49,386 nucleotides of DNA. Source: Enterosoma sp964427595 (GTDB taxonomy: Bacteria > Bacillota_I > Bacilli_A > RFN20 > CAG-288). Shown here piece after piece: positions 1 to 6,879 of the stretch (positions are counted from its first letter, which is position 1; the number at the start of each line of letters is the position of its first letter). The position numbers and the translations under genes are program-made. The notes beneath the pieces were generated by a model. It did no database searches, was not told where the DNA came from, and saw only the letters and a program-made list of their open reading frames with translations. The stretch covers positions 1 to 49,386 of the forward strand of contig CAYRUQ010000008.1 in the NCBI GenBank assembly GCA_964427595.1. The letters are read 5' to 3'.

Positions 1-50
1 GGTGACTGATAAGGTGACTGATAAGGTGACTGATAAGGTGACTGATAAAG
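1..50 (+). repeat. 12-bp in-frame tandem repeat (GTGACTGATAAG), at least four units
   Basis: Four consecutive 12-base units begin at positions 2, 14, 26 and 38; the last one ends in A instead of G. The array touches the window edge, so more copies may lie upstream. The unit is a multiple of three and encodes Val-Thr-Asp-Lys, so copy-number change would lengthen or shorten a charged linker without breaking the frame. Confidence 0.9.
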
Positions 51-226
51 AACAGGAACTTTTGAATTTATTGTCTGAAGATCCCGGTTATACAATGATG
101 CAGTTAGCTGACCGATTAAATGTCAGTCGAAAAACAGTGGCTTCATGCGTAAAAAATCTGAAAAAGACTGGCAAGATTGAACGTGTCGGTTCTGATCGCA
201 AAGGTTACTGGAAGTTATTGAAATAA
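2..226 (+). CDS. C-terminal winged-helix end of a larger protein (partial, 5' end outside window)
   Basis: The visible 74 residues are four VTDK repeats followed by a winged-helix module (about residues 17-74). The module has a recognition-helix-like stretch, QLADRLNVSRKTVASCVKNL, and a closing beta wing, GKIERVGSDRKGYWKLL. VTDK-repeat linkers ahead of such a domain are familiar from the C-termini of AlbA_2/Schlafen-like putative ATP-binding regulators (RecG-like/DUF4325 group), so this is probably the tail of one. The open frame continues to the window edge and no ribosome site precedes the GTG codons, so the true start is upstream. The exact family cannot be proved from the fragment. Confidence 0.7.
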   Translation: MTDKVTDKVTDKVTDKEQELLNLLSEDPGYTMMQLADRLNVSRKTVASCVKNLKKTGKIERVGSDRKGYWKLLK

Positions 227-386
227 AGCCATTTTTAATTAGTGGTTAGAATGTGAACATAAAGGTTAAGGAAAGATTTTAAATAAACCAAAACATTAAA
301 CAGAACAACAAAATGCTTCTTGATGATAGTAGGTAGCGATATTTAAGTGGTATCAAGCTTAAATAGGCGTTAGTTTATATAGTGTC

Positions 387-935
387 TTAATGTTCAGAAT
401 CTTTTTGAACAGAGTCTTCTTTTTCTTCTGCTTCTTTTTGGAAGAGAAGAGCATCTGAATCCACATGATTGATTTGGAAATAAACTGTAGCGATTATAAA
501 TACAACATCAATACAAGGAAGAAGATAACCACCCCAATCTAGTTCGATATTAGTGCTAGTTTGAGTAGCAAGAATAACAAAGATAACATCGCAGATAGTT
601 TTGATGATGATAAGACCGAGGCAAGCTAATCTCGCTCTAGTGATATTTTTCTCGGAACAGAAGAGATGAATCAAACCAGCGATGAAATAAAAGCATGTGA
701 CAGCTATTGAGATAGCCAGAAGAGAAATAGCATAGTGGATGATATCAAAATCATCTGAGAGATAAGGAAAAGAGAAGAATCCTAAGATGCTTTCTTTCTC
801 ACCTTGAGAGAAGGTACAAAGAAGAGGAAGGAAAAATAAGAAAAGGAAGATGACTGCAAATATAACAGCGATATAACCAGTCAGTCTTCTTTTTTCGTTT
901 GCTCTTTTTAAGTAAGAAATCAATTTGTCTTTCAT
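387..935 (-). CDS. Unknown four-helix membrane protein
   Basis: 182 residues with four predicted membrane helices (about 19-41, 65-90, 103-122 and 137-155), a basic N-terminus and a charged Lys/Glu tail (about 160-182). I do not recognise the family. Its ATG overlaps the stop of the upstream gene by four bases (932-935, ATGA), so the two are translationally coupled and probably act together, the upstream product being soluble and this one a membrane partner. That partnership is inference only. Confidence 0.75.
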   Translation of the reverse strand: MKDKLISYLKRANEKRRLTGYIAVIFAVIFLFLFFLPLLCTFSQGEKESILGFFSFPYLSDDFDIIHYAISLLAISIAVTCFYFIAGLIHLFCSEKNITRARLACLGLIIIKTICDVIFVILATQTSTNIELDWGGYLLPCIDVVFIIATVYFQINHVDSDALLFQKEAEEKEDSVQKDSEH

Positions 936-1657
936 ATCATTTTGATCCTCAATGCAGTGATAAGTTTGTTCTCATCCTTCTCTACTAATCCGATCTTCTC
1001 AACATACTCTTTTATGACTTTTTTCATGATGTATATGAAGTCAGAATAAAGTTTATTCTCTTCCTCATTTCCATCTAGAACATAGATTTCATGAATTTGA
1101 AGTCCTTGTTTCTTGATAGAAATCTCGTTGTTTAGGAGATTAAGAAGCTGAAGCTTTTCAATCTTCTGATGGAATAAATCACTAAGTAGTGAAAGATGAG
1201 TCTTATCTAGTTTAAGGGAAGTCAGCTCTTTTTCTAGTTTTTCTTCAAATTGAAAAATCTTATAAGGAGATAAAGATTCATATTTCTCACTAGGTAGAAC
1301 ATCAAAAAGAAAGATGTGATTCTTTGATAGTGCGTAAAAGCTAAAAGAGATAGTTTTATCTTCTTTATAAGGGAATAAAGAGAAATAATCTCTTTGAATC
1401 TTTGTAATTTCTTCTGTTGAAAGAGGTTTTTTATCTAGAAAAGAAAGATCGTTTGTCTTCTCAAAGAAAAAGGAAATCTCTTCATCTGAAGGAAGAGAGA
1501 ATCTCCTTTTAAGCTCATTTTCTAGGGGTAAAACTGAATCCTTATTCATAACTACTATTTTATAAATGTGAGAGTAATCTTTCATCATTTGAGTGAAGAA
1601 GAAAAAATTTTTGTTTTGAAGTCCTTTTGATAAGTTAGAATTATCTTCGGTATACAT
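932..1657 (-). CDS. Unknown soluble protein, divergent from a response regulator
   Basis: 241 residues, rich in Lys, Glu, Leu and Phe, with no membrane helix, no signal peptide and no motif I can name. It is first in a two-gene minus-strand unit with the four-helix membrane protein. The first ATG lies only two bases from the divergent start of the response regulator and has no ribosome site. Met23-Met24 (around 1586-1591) could be the real start, which would leave room for a promoter. The shared divergent region suggests control by that regulator, but there is no direct proof. Confidence 0.65.
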   Translation of the reverse strand: MYTEDNSNLSKGLQNKNFFFFTQMMKDYSHIYKIVVMNKDSVLPLENELKRRFSLPSDEEISFFFEKTNDLSFLDKKPLSTEEITKIQRDYFSLFPYKEDKTISFSFYALSKNHIFLFDVLPSEKYESLSPYKIFQFEEKLEKELTSLKLDKTHLSLLSDLFHQKIEKLQLLNLLNNEISIKKQGLQIHEIYVLDGNEEENKLYSDFIYIMKKVIKEYVEKIGLVEKDENKLITALRIKMI

Positions 1658-1659
1658 CT

Positions 1660-2325
1660 ATGGCAGAATACTGCATTTACATTTTAGAGGATGACCAGAT
1701 TTATCTAGAAGTCATAAATCTGGCACTGAAAAATCAAAAGTATGATGTCTCCCATTTCTTAAATATCGAATCGCTTTTAAATGCTATTAAAGAGAGAGTA
1801 CCTAATTTAGTGTTATTAGATATTCCTCTTTTTGATATCAAGAAGACTAATCTGATTGATGAGATCAGTAATTCTTTCCAAACAAGACCAGAAATCATCG
1901 TTTTTAAAGATCAAAATAGTCAGGAGAGAATAGATAGTCCTTATATAACTGAAGAAGATTACATTAATAAACCTTTTGAAATCAAAGACTTTATCAACAT
2001 CATCAATACACGATTTAAGAAGAGAAATTTAGATGGTGTTTTTAGAGCAGGAGAGATTTATTTTGATTTTGAAAATAAAGTCTGCTTGCTCGGAGATAAG
2101 GATTTAAAACTAACTAATGCGGAGTTTATCATCCTCAACGAACTTGTTAAGCACAGCGATCAAGTCGTCTCCAGGAATGCTTTAATAGGTGTGTTATGGG
2201 GTGTTGGAGAAAGCTTTAATACTAGAACTGTTGATGCTCATATAAGAAATATCAGAAAGAAATTAGGACATGAGAAAACACGCATCAAATCAATCTATGG
2301 CCATGGTTATCGTTTCTTAAGATAG
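1660..2325 (+). CDS. Orphan OmpR/PhoB-type response regulator with atypical receiver
   Basis: 221 residues. Receiver domain about 1-118: acidic pocket Asp11-Asp12, phospho-acceptor Asp54 in VLLDIPL, and conserved Lys104 in NKPFE. The usual switch Ser/Thr at the end of strand 4 is missing (the stretch reads IIVFKD), so signalling may be unusual or phosphorylation-independent. C-terminal winged helix about 128-221 with the OmpR hallmarks TRTVDAHIRNIRKKLG and IKSIYGHGYRF. No histidine kinase is adjacent, which makes it an orphan. It has no Shine-Dalgarno sequence. A TTGATA-18-TATACA pair at 1627-1656 ends three bases before the ATG, too close to serve this start directly. Confidence 0.88.
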   Translation: MAEYCIYILEDDQIYLEVINLALKNQKYDVSHFLNIESLLNAIKERVPNLVLLDIPLFDIKKTNLIDEISNSFQTRPEIIVFKDQNSQERIDSPYITEEDYINKPFEIKDFINIINTRFKKRNLDGVFRAGEIYFDFENKVCLLGDKDLKLTNAEFIILNELVKHSDQVVSRNALIGVLWGVGESFNTRTVDAHIRNIRKKLGHEKTRIKSIYGHGYRFLR

Positions 2326-2369
2326 AGAATACTAGTAGCAAAACTTAATCATATATAAAGGAACTAAGC

Positions 2370-2375
2370 TATAAT
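2370..2375 (+). promoter_or_regulatory. -10 box (TATAAT) predicting a leaderless transcript for the 2382 gene
   Basis: TATAAT lies six bases before ATG 2382. Counting the hexamer as -12 to -7 puts +1 on the A of the start codon. No clear -35 box and no Shine-Dalgarno sequence are present next to the ATG. Confidence 0.45.
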
Positions 2376-2381
2376 AAATCC

Positions 2382-3563
2382 ATGCTTAAAGACAATCAAA
2401 AAACACCGATAGCTAGAGTTGGTCAATTGTTTGGAGGTTTCCTCAGCGGAGCTTTATCTTGGATTCCATTCTTTAACACTAAACCTTTAAATGAAGCGAT
2501 GCTTGTCAGGGATTATGATTTCCCTGAGACATCTTTAGGTGAGAAATTCTGGTTCAATTTCAAGAAGAAATGGACATTCCTTTTAGGAGCTCTCTTAGGA
2601 GGATTCTTCTTTTTCTTATTGCCGATTAATTATTTGACTGATAATTACACTCAGATAATTTATATTGCCTTAGGCGCACTCGCTTTAGGATTCATACCAG
2701 TAGAGATTTATCAGTTATTTAAAAATAAAAAGAATGATAATCTGATTACTTTACTTGGTATCTTCATCGCTGTCGCCATCTGTTTTTGGACTTATAACAT
2801 CAAGGCAGTTAATATCGACTTCACTTCTTATAGTGGCTATCTCACCATGTTCTTCTTGCTCTTTGTTTCCACTTTACTTGCAACTATAAGTGGCCAAGCG
2901 ATAGGTTCACTATTCTTTTTATCATCGGCATATTTAGAAGTAAGCAATTTATTTGCAGACCTAACAAGATTTTATTTGATATCCGATTACAAGATGATGT
3001 TACTTTGTTCTCTTCTTGGCGTCTTTTGTGGATACATAATCGGATTTGCCTTCAAAACTAAATTTAAATTCTCTAATAGTATTTCAAACGGAATCAATCT
3101 CGGCTTTTCAATCTCGGCCATCATCATACTGTTAGCCTTCAAGATCGAATATCCGTTCTACACTGATATCTCTACTGAACTCGCACAGCAATTTGTCATC
3201 ATCGTTGTCCCAGTCGCATTCTTCTTGATTGCTTTGGTTTTATCAGCAAGACGTTTCACTCACTTAAGAAAAGGAAAACCACTTCTTGAGAAATTAGAAC
3301 TTCAGGAAGAGAAAAAGAATCTCACTTTATATGAGATGCTGACTTTTGGACTCGATAGATTCTTCAAGATAAAGAAATCTAAACAAGAAACTATTCCAGT
3401 TGATTCTTTAAACACAGCACAAGTTCAAACTAAAGAAGCGCCATTTGTTGAAACAAAGGAAGACACACCTAATAAAGAAACTACAGGTATTTCAGATAAG
3501 ACTAGTGGGTTAGATATCAATCTCCTCCAGTCTTTAGCAGATAAGATAAAAGATGAGAATTGA
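2382..3563 (+). CDS. Polytopic membrane protein, possibly DUF368-like (undecaprenyl-phosphate translocase)
   Basis: 393 residues with about ten membrane helices between residues 10 and 290, then a hydrophilic cytoplasmic tail of about 100 residues. Two glycine-rich stretches, FGGFLSGALSWIPF near the N-terminus and LATISGQAIGSLFFL near 165, sit where DUF368 (PopT-type) proteins carry their repeated PGxSGG motifs, and the segment order is similar. The motifs are degenerate, so the assignment is tentative. If right, it would recycle undecaprenyl phosphate for wall synthesis. It overlaps the following rsuA by 11 bases, forming an operon. Confidence 0.7.
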   Translation: MLKDNQKTPIARVGQLFGGFLSGALSWIPFFNTKPLNEAMLVRDYDFPETSLGEKFWFNFKKKWTFLLGALLGGFFFFLLPINYLTDNYTQIIYIALGALALGFIPVEIYQLFKNKKNDNLITLLGIFIAVAICFWTYNIKAVNIDFTSYSGYLTMFFLLFVSTLLATISGQAIGSLFFLSSAYLEVSNLFADLTRFYLISDYKMMLLCSLLGVFCGYIIGFAFKTKFKFSNSISNGINLGFSISAIIILLAFKIEYPFYTDISTELAQQFVIIVVPVAFFLIALVLSARRFTHLRKGKPLLEKLELQEEKKNLTLYEMLTFGLDRFFKIKKSKQETIPVDSLNTAQVQTKEAPFVETKEDTPNKETTGISDKTSGLDINLLQSLADKIKDEN

Positions 3564-4272
3564 TCGTTTTCTTGCTAATAACGGATTTGGTAGTCGAAAA
3601 AGCGTCAAAAAACTTTTTCATCATGGCTTAGTTAAGGTCAATGGTGAGATTATCTATGATCACAGCATCGATATCAAAGGTGATGATGTGATTGAAGTTG
3701 AAGATAAAAGAATCTCCGTCAGATCCAACATCACAATCATGTTAAACAAACCAGAAGGTTATATCTCTTCTTTGATTGATGAGAGATATCCATCTGTCCT
3801 TCATCTCATACCTGAGGAATTTCATAAGAGAGTAAGAATAGTAGGAAGGCTTGATAATGATACGACCGGCCTTCTTCTTTTGACTGATAATGGAGTTTTA
3901 AATAATAGACTAGCTAGTCCTAAACTTCATATACCTAAGACTTATGAAGTGAGAGTTAATCACATCTTAAAGCCAGGATTAGTTGACATCTTCAAAGTTG
4001 GTGATATCGATATCGGAAAAGGTGAGAAAGCAGCCTCTTCTGTTTTAGTTATCAAGGATGAATATCACGCTGATATCACTGTTTATGAAGGAAAATACCA
4101 TGAGATAAAAAGGCTTTTTGGTAAGTTCAATTATGATGTCATCGCCTTACACAGAAGAACATTAGGTCCTCTTTCTTTAGATGTTGAAGAAGGAGAGTGG
4201 AGATTCTTAACCGACTCAGAATATCAAAGTCTATTAGATATCACTCACTTAAAAAGAGAAGACACAATATAA
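3553..4272 (+). CDS. rsuA: 16S rRNA/small-subunit-type pseudouridine synthase (RsuA/RluB family)
   Basis: 239 residues. An N-terminal S4 RNA-binding domain (about 1-55, starting MRIDRFLANNGFGSR) is followed by the pseudouridine synthase fold with the catalytic motif GRLDNDTTGLLLLTDNG, catalytic Asp101. The C-terminal stretch YHEIKRLFGKFNYDVIALHR matches RsuA rather than RluB spacing, so isomerisation of U516 of 16S rRNA is the best guess. Its start overlaps the preceding membrane-protein gene by 11 bases, and an unknown small gene follows after ten bases. Confident of the family, moderately confident of the RsuA subtype. Confidence 0.88.
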   Translation: MRIDRFLANNGFGSRKSVKKLFHHGLVKVNGEIIYDHSIDIKGDDVIEVEDKRISVRSNITIMLNKPEGYISSLIDERYPSVLHLIPEEFHKRVRIVGRLDNDTTGLLLLTDNGVLNNRLASPKLHIPKTYEVRVNHILKPGLVDIFKVGDIDIGKGEKAASSVLVIKDEYHADITVYEGKYHEIKRLFGKFNYDVIALHRRTLGPLSLDVEEGEWRFLTDSEYQSLLDITHLKREDTI

Positions 4273-4282
4273 GGAGAAGCAA

Positions 4283-4687
4283 ATGAAACAAAAGATAGCA
4301 TCTATATCTTTTTGGAGAAGAGATCCTAACGCCGTCAATAAATTTGATGAGGTGCTCTTTGATTGTTCTAATAAAAAACTCGATATTAAAAACGGCTCAG
4401 AAGCAAGAGTCCAATCTCTTTCCGATGATAAAGCTACCTCTCTTAAGAAAGAACTGACCTCTCTTATTGATAAAAGCAAATTAGATGAAGAATACTTCGC
4501 TCATCGTTATGAGGATGATAAAACTGACTTCAATATCAAGTTCTTCTTAACTGTTCATTATTTTGATAAAACTTATTTTGCTTATAAAGGACTTTATCCT
4601 TTTAAAGAGGCTGGTTATCAAGAGATCGTCTCTTTCTTTGATAAAATCATCAAGAATCAAGACGAGAGCAATATTGAAACTAACTAA
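4283..4687 (+). CDS. Small unknown protein, last gene of the rsuA operon
   Basis: 134 residues, hydrophilic, no signal peptide or membrane helix. The sequence has Phe-rich beta-like stretches (about 73-100: DKTDFNIKFFLTVHYFDKT) and an acidic end. A good ribosome site (AAGGAG, seven bases before ATG) and the ten-base distance from rsuA support real translation. I recognise no family. The operon ends at the inverted repeat 4711-4746. Confidence 0.7.
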   Translation: MKQKIASISFWRRDPNAVNKFDEVLFDCSNKKLDIKNGSEARVQSLSDDKATSLKKELTSLIDKSKLDEEYFAHRYEDDKTDFNIKFFLTVHYFDKTYFAYKGLYPFKEAGYQEIVSFFDKIIKNQDESNIETN

Positions 4688-4710
4688 AAGCAACTCATAA
4701 AAACAAATAA

Positions 4711-4746
4711 AAACCCAGTTGATTAAGCCGTCTATCAACTGGGTTT
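4711..4746. terminator. Bidirectional Rho-independent terminator
   Basis: A 13-bp perfect stem (4711-4723 with 4734-4746) around a ten-base loop. Read on the plus strand it closes the rsuA operon with a short T run. Read on the minus strand it is followed by TTTTTATTTG, a better U-tract, so it can also end the transcript coming from 5336 downward. Confidence 0.8.
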
Positions 4747-5134
4747 ATCCGTGTGAATTTACATCTGTAGTATTCAGAATAGAACAATCCCTCCAAAAAC
4801 AAAGAAAGATGAATGATAGCAACTTCAACAACTAAACATCTCTACTCGACACGAAACAGACAACGCTCATTAACTACTATGAAAGAGCGGAAACACAACT
4901 GAACGACTCGTCTCTACTGCTCACACGGATACGACACATCCCTTACCATCTCATCCCGTCTCGTCAGGTTCTCCTGATTGCTATAGTTCAATCAGGTTTC
5001 CTTTCGTCAATTTTAGGTCTGTCTTTTTCTTTAACCACGACTTACTTTCGAGCATTCTAATCAGTGAATTTCTCTTTACTTGCTACATCTACTTTGCCAG
5101 CCATTGCAGAGTTGATGTTTTCTAAAAAATTTTA

Positions 5135-5146
5135 ACTTAACGTTAA
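5135..5146. repeat. 12-bp perfect palindrome CTTAACGTTAAG
   Basis: Self-complementary 12-mer inside the long gene-free stretch. It could be a protein-binding site or a helix of the candidate RNA. Nothing else supports a function. Confidence 0.5.
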
Positions 5147-5336
5147 GAGTAGAAAATCGGTGATTAAATAATGCTCTGCTAAGAAAGCAGAAAAAGAAAA
5201 CTAAAATTGATTGAAAAGAGTATGGACTACACGACTATATCAATGGTCCATGATATACGATACAAAAAGGATATTCTAAAAAGTTAAAACCAAGATTAAG
5301 TAGATAAAAATAAAAGTCTAAAACAACTTAGAAACT

Positions 5337-5603
5337 TTAGAAGCTATATTCGTTACAGAGCTTTTCAAACCCTTTAACTGCAGCTTCTTCGTCATCACCC
5401 TCGCAGATGACAGTGATAGTCTCACCTCTAGCGATGGGGGCCAAAGCAAAAACATTCATGATGGATTTGAGATCACACTCATCTCCATTTTCTAACTTAA
5501 GGGTGATATGACATTTATGATGGTTTGCTTCTTCTACGAGCTCAGCGCTTGATCTAGAAGTAAGACCATTGATGTCATTGATGGTAATCTTGTAACTTGT
5601 CAT
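5337..5603 (-). CDS. Crh-like HPr: phospho-histidine lost, regulatory serine kept
   Basis: 88 residues, the full length of HPr, with the HPr fold signature. In HPr the loop GLHARPA carries His15, which Enzyme I phosphorylates. Here it reads GLTSRSSA, so His15 is Thr15 and the following Pro is Ser. The second site, LKSIMNVFAL, keeps the serine (Ser47, HPr Ser46) that HPr kinase modifies, and hprK is present in this window (21306-22406). This is the pattern of Crh, the Bacillus paralogue that cannot transfer phosphate to sugars but binds CcpA when serine-phosphorylated; Bacillus Crh has Gln at position 15. It is expected in the cytoplasm as a catabolite-repression cofactor. The promoter carries a cre-like box. 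It is monocistronic here, whereas Bacillus crh follows whiA. Confidence 0.85.
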   Translation of the reverse strand: MTSYKITINDINGLTSRSSAELVEEANHHKCHITLKLENGDECDLKSIMNVFALAPIARGETITVICEGDDEEAAVKGFEKLCNEYSF

Positions 5604-5623
5604 GGTTCTCTCTTAGCACCTAT

Positions 5624-5652
5624 ATTATAAGCTTTGCTGAAAGCGATTTCAA
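5624..5652 (-). promoter_or_regulatory. Promoter of the Crh-like gene (TTGAAA-17-TATAAT)
   Basis: On the minus strand TTGAAA (5647-5652) and TATAAT (5624-5629) are 17 bases apart, giving +1 near 5617 and a 14-base leader containing AGAGAG before the ATG. Confidence 0.75.
5638..5651. promoter_or_regulatory. cre-like CcpA operator over the -35 region
   Basis: TGAAAGCGATTTCA fits the cre consensus TGWAANCGNTNWCA at every position and overlaps the -35 box and spacer of the Crh-like promoter. A second copy of the left half, TGAAAGCGA, lies at 5674-5682, 36 bases away. Position over the promoter suggests repression by CcpA with HPr-Ser-P or Crh-Ser-P, that is autoregulation. No ccpA gene is in the window. 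Confidence 0.6.
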
Positions 5653-5954
5653 TATAAAACAAATATCGGCTATTGAAAGCGACATTCAGATTGGCTTTAC
5701 AGGATAAAATTATAATCCATTTCAAAGATAAATAGAGAATAAATTGTCATATTTGCCTAATTTGTTTGATTTTTGGCCTGAAAAGTTGTGAAGTTGAGTT
5801 TGAAATAGTCGCCGACAAAATTAGTGTGATAAGTTCAGTGATAAATGAGACTTTCAAACAGATTAAAAATCATCATTTTCTCTTTATAAGTTGATGAGTT
5901 CTTCTATTTCAAAAGTAAGTCTTTACCAAAGAATCTAGGTACTTCCTAATATGG
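5653..5954. other. Divergent intergenic region between the Crh-like gene and galU
   Basis: About 300 AT-rich bases apart from the two promoters. It holds the half cre at 5674-5682. I see no open reading frame, strong hairpin or repeat in the rest. Confidence 0.5.
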
Positions 5955-5960
5955 TATAAT
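5952..5960 (+). promoter_or_regulatory. Extended -10 promoter of galU-trpS
   Basis: TGGTATAAT (TG at 5952-5953, TATAAT 5955-5960) is an extended -10 box. No good -35 is seen at 17 bases. +1 would be about 5967, with GAGG (5975-5978) as the ribosome site eight bases before the GTG start. Confidence 0.6.
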
Positions 5961-5986
5961 TTGAGTGAATTTACGAGGTTTTTAAA

Positions 5987-6862
5987 GTGAACAAAGTAAC
6001 CAAAGCAGTCATTCCTGCAGCTGGGCTTGGTACCCGCTTCTTACCGGTGACTAAAGCACTCCCTAAAGAGATGCTTCCTATTATTGATATCCCTAATATT
6101 CATTTCATCGTCAAAGAAGCAGTTGAAGCTGGCATCAAAGATATATTGATCATCATCTCTTCTGCTAAGGAGAGTATCGCTGATTATTTTGATAACAATT
6201 TTGAATTAGATGCTCGTCTAAGAGCTTCTGGCAAAGTCAAAGAAGCTGATGAATTAAAAGAGATAAGCAATCTTGCTAATATCGTTTTCGTCAGGCAAAA
6301 AGAACCTAAAGGTTTAGGAGATGCGATTTTATATGCTAAGAGTTTCGTCGGCGATGAACCTTTTGCTGTTCTTCTCGGTGATGATTTGATTGATGATAGT
6401 GTTAAACCAGCTATCGGTGAACTCATCGATGCTTATGAGAAGACTGGTGGAACTATCTTAGGTTGTCAAAGAGTAGATAAATCTCTTCTTTATAAATATG
6501 GAGTAGTCAAACCTAAAGATGAGAGCGACTCTAAATTATTTGAGATTGTTGATATGGTTGAAAAACCGAAGACTCCTGAGACTACACCATCTGATGTAGC
6601 AGCTTTAGGAAGATATATCTTACCTCCTGAGATTTTCGATATCTTAGAGAATACTAAACCAGGAGCTGGTAATGAGATTCAATTGACTGATGCTATCAGA
6701 AATTCTTTGGAGACTAGGCCTTGCTATGCCTGTATCTTCACTGGTAAGAGATATGATATCGGTGATAAGTTCGGCTATATAGAAGCTGTGATTGATAACG
6801 CCTTAAAGAGAGATGATTTAAAAACTAAACTCATCTCTTATCTCAAGACTAAACTCAAATAA
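5987..6862 (+). CDS. galU: UTP-glucose-1-phosphate uridylyltransferase
   Basis: 291 residues, the usual length. The N-terminal nucleotide-binding signature AAGLGTRFLPVTKALPKEML (about 11-30) and the later KYGVVKP and VEKP motifs are those of bacterial GalU/GtaB. It makes UDP-glucose from UTP and glucose-1-phosphate for wall glycans, glycolipids and exopolysaccharide, in the cytoplasm. The start is GTG with GAGG eight bases upstream; the residues MNKVTKAVIPAAG are the family's normal N-terminus. trpS follows after 17 bases and shares the promoter. Confidence 0.95.
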   Translation: MNKVTKAVIPAAGLGTRFLPVTKALPKEMLPIIDIPNIHFIVKEAVEAGIKDILIIISSAKESIADYFDNNFELDARLRASGKVKEADELKEISNLANIVFVRQKEPKGLGDAILYAKSFVGDEPFAVLLGDDLIDDSVKPAIGELIDAYEKTGGTILGCQRVDKSLLYKYGVVKPKDESDSKLFEIVDMVEKPKTPETTPSDVAALGRYILPPEIFDILENTKPGAGNEIQLTDAIRNSLETRPCYACIFTGKRYDIGDKFGYIEAVIDNALKRDDLKTKLISYLKTKLK

Positions 6863-6879
6863 TCGATAAGGATTTAAGT

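Larger units (their letters stand above)
4711..5300 (-). ncRNA. Candidate large structured non-coding RNA
   Basis: About 590 bases with no plausible gene in any frame. The minus strand is the G-rich one and ends at the strong terminator 4711-4746. Complementary blocks: an 11-bp long-range pair (4746-4756 with 4921-4931), a perfect 7-bp hairpin with a ten-base loop (4973-4979/4990-4996), a 5-bp stem 4864-4868/4885-4889, a 7-bp pair 5050-5056/5170-5176, a 5-bp hairpin around 5176-5190 and a 6-bp stem 5222-5227/5246-5251. I looked for RNase P, tmRNA and SRP core motifs and did not find them. The size is in the range of OLE or ROOL RNAs, but I cannot assign it. The 5' end is uncertain. Confidence 0.35.

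Noticed and set aside
1627..1656. TTGATA-18-TATACA promoter for the OmpR-type regulator
   Set aside because: +1 would fall inside the start codon, so it cannot make a message with this ATG. It may be chance or serve an unknown start.
4249..4738. Two short minus-strand frames over the rsuA operon end
   Set aside because: They overlap a gene with a good ribosome site and the terminator, and show no motif.
5057..5094. Minus-strand mini-ORF MAGKVDVASKEKFTD
   Set aside because: 15 codons without a ribosome site, inside the candidate RNA; too short to support.
4711..5336. RNase P RNA, tmRNA or SRP RNA in the long gap
   Set aside because: No GAGGAAAGUCC-like or ACAGAA core, no tag-encoding end with TTCGA arm, and no SRP domain IV signature was found.
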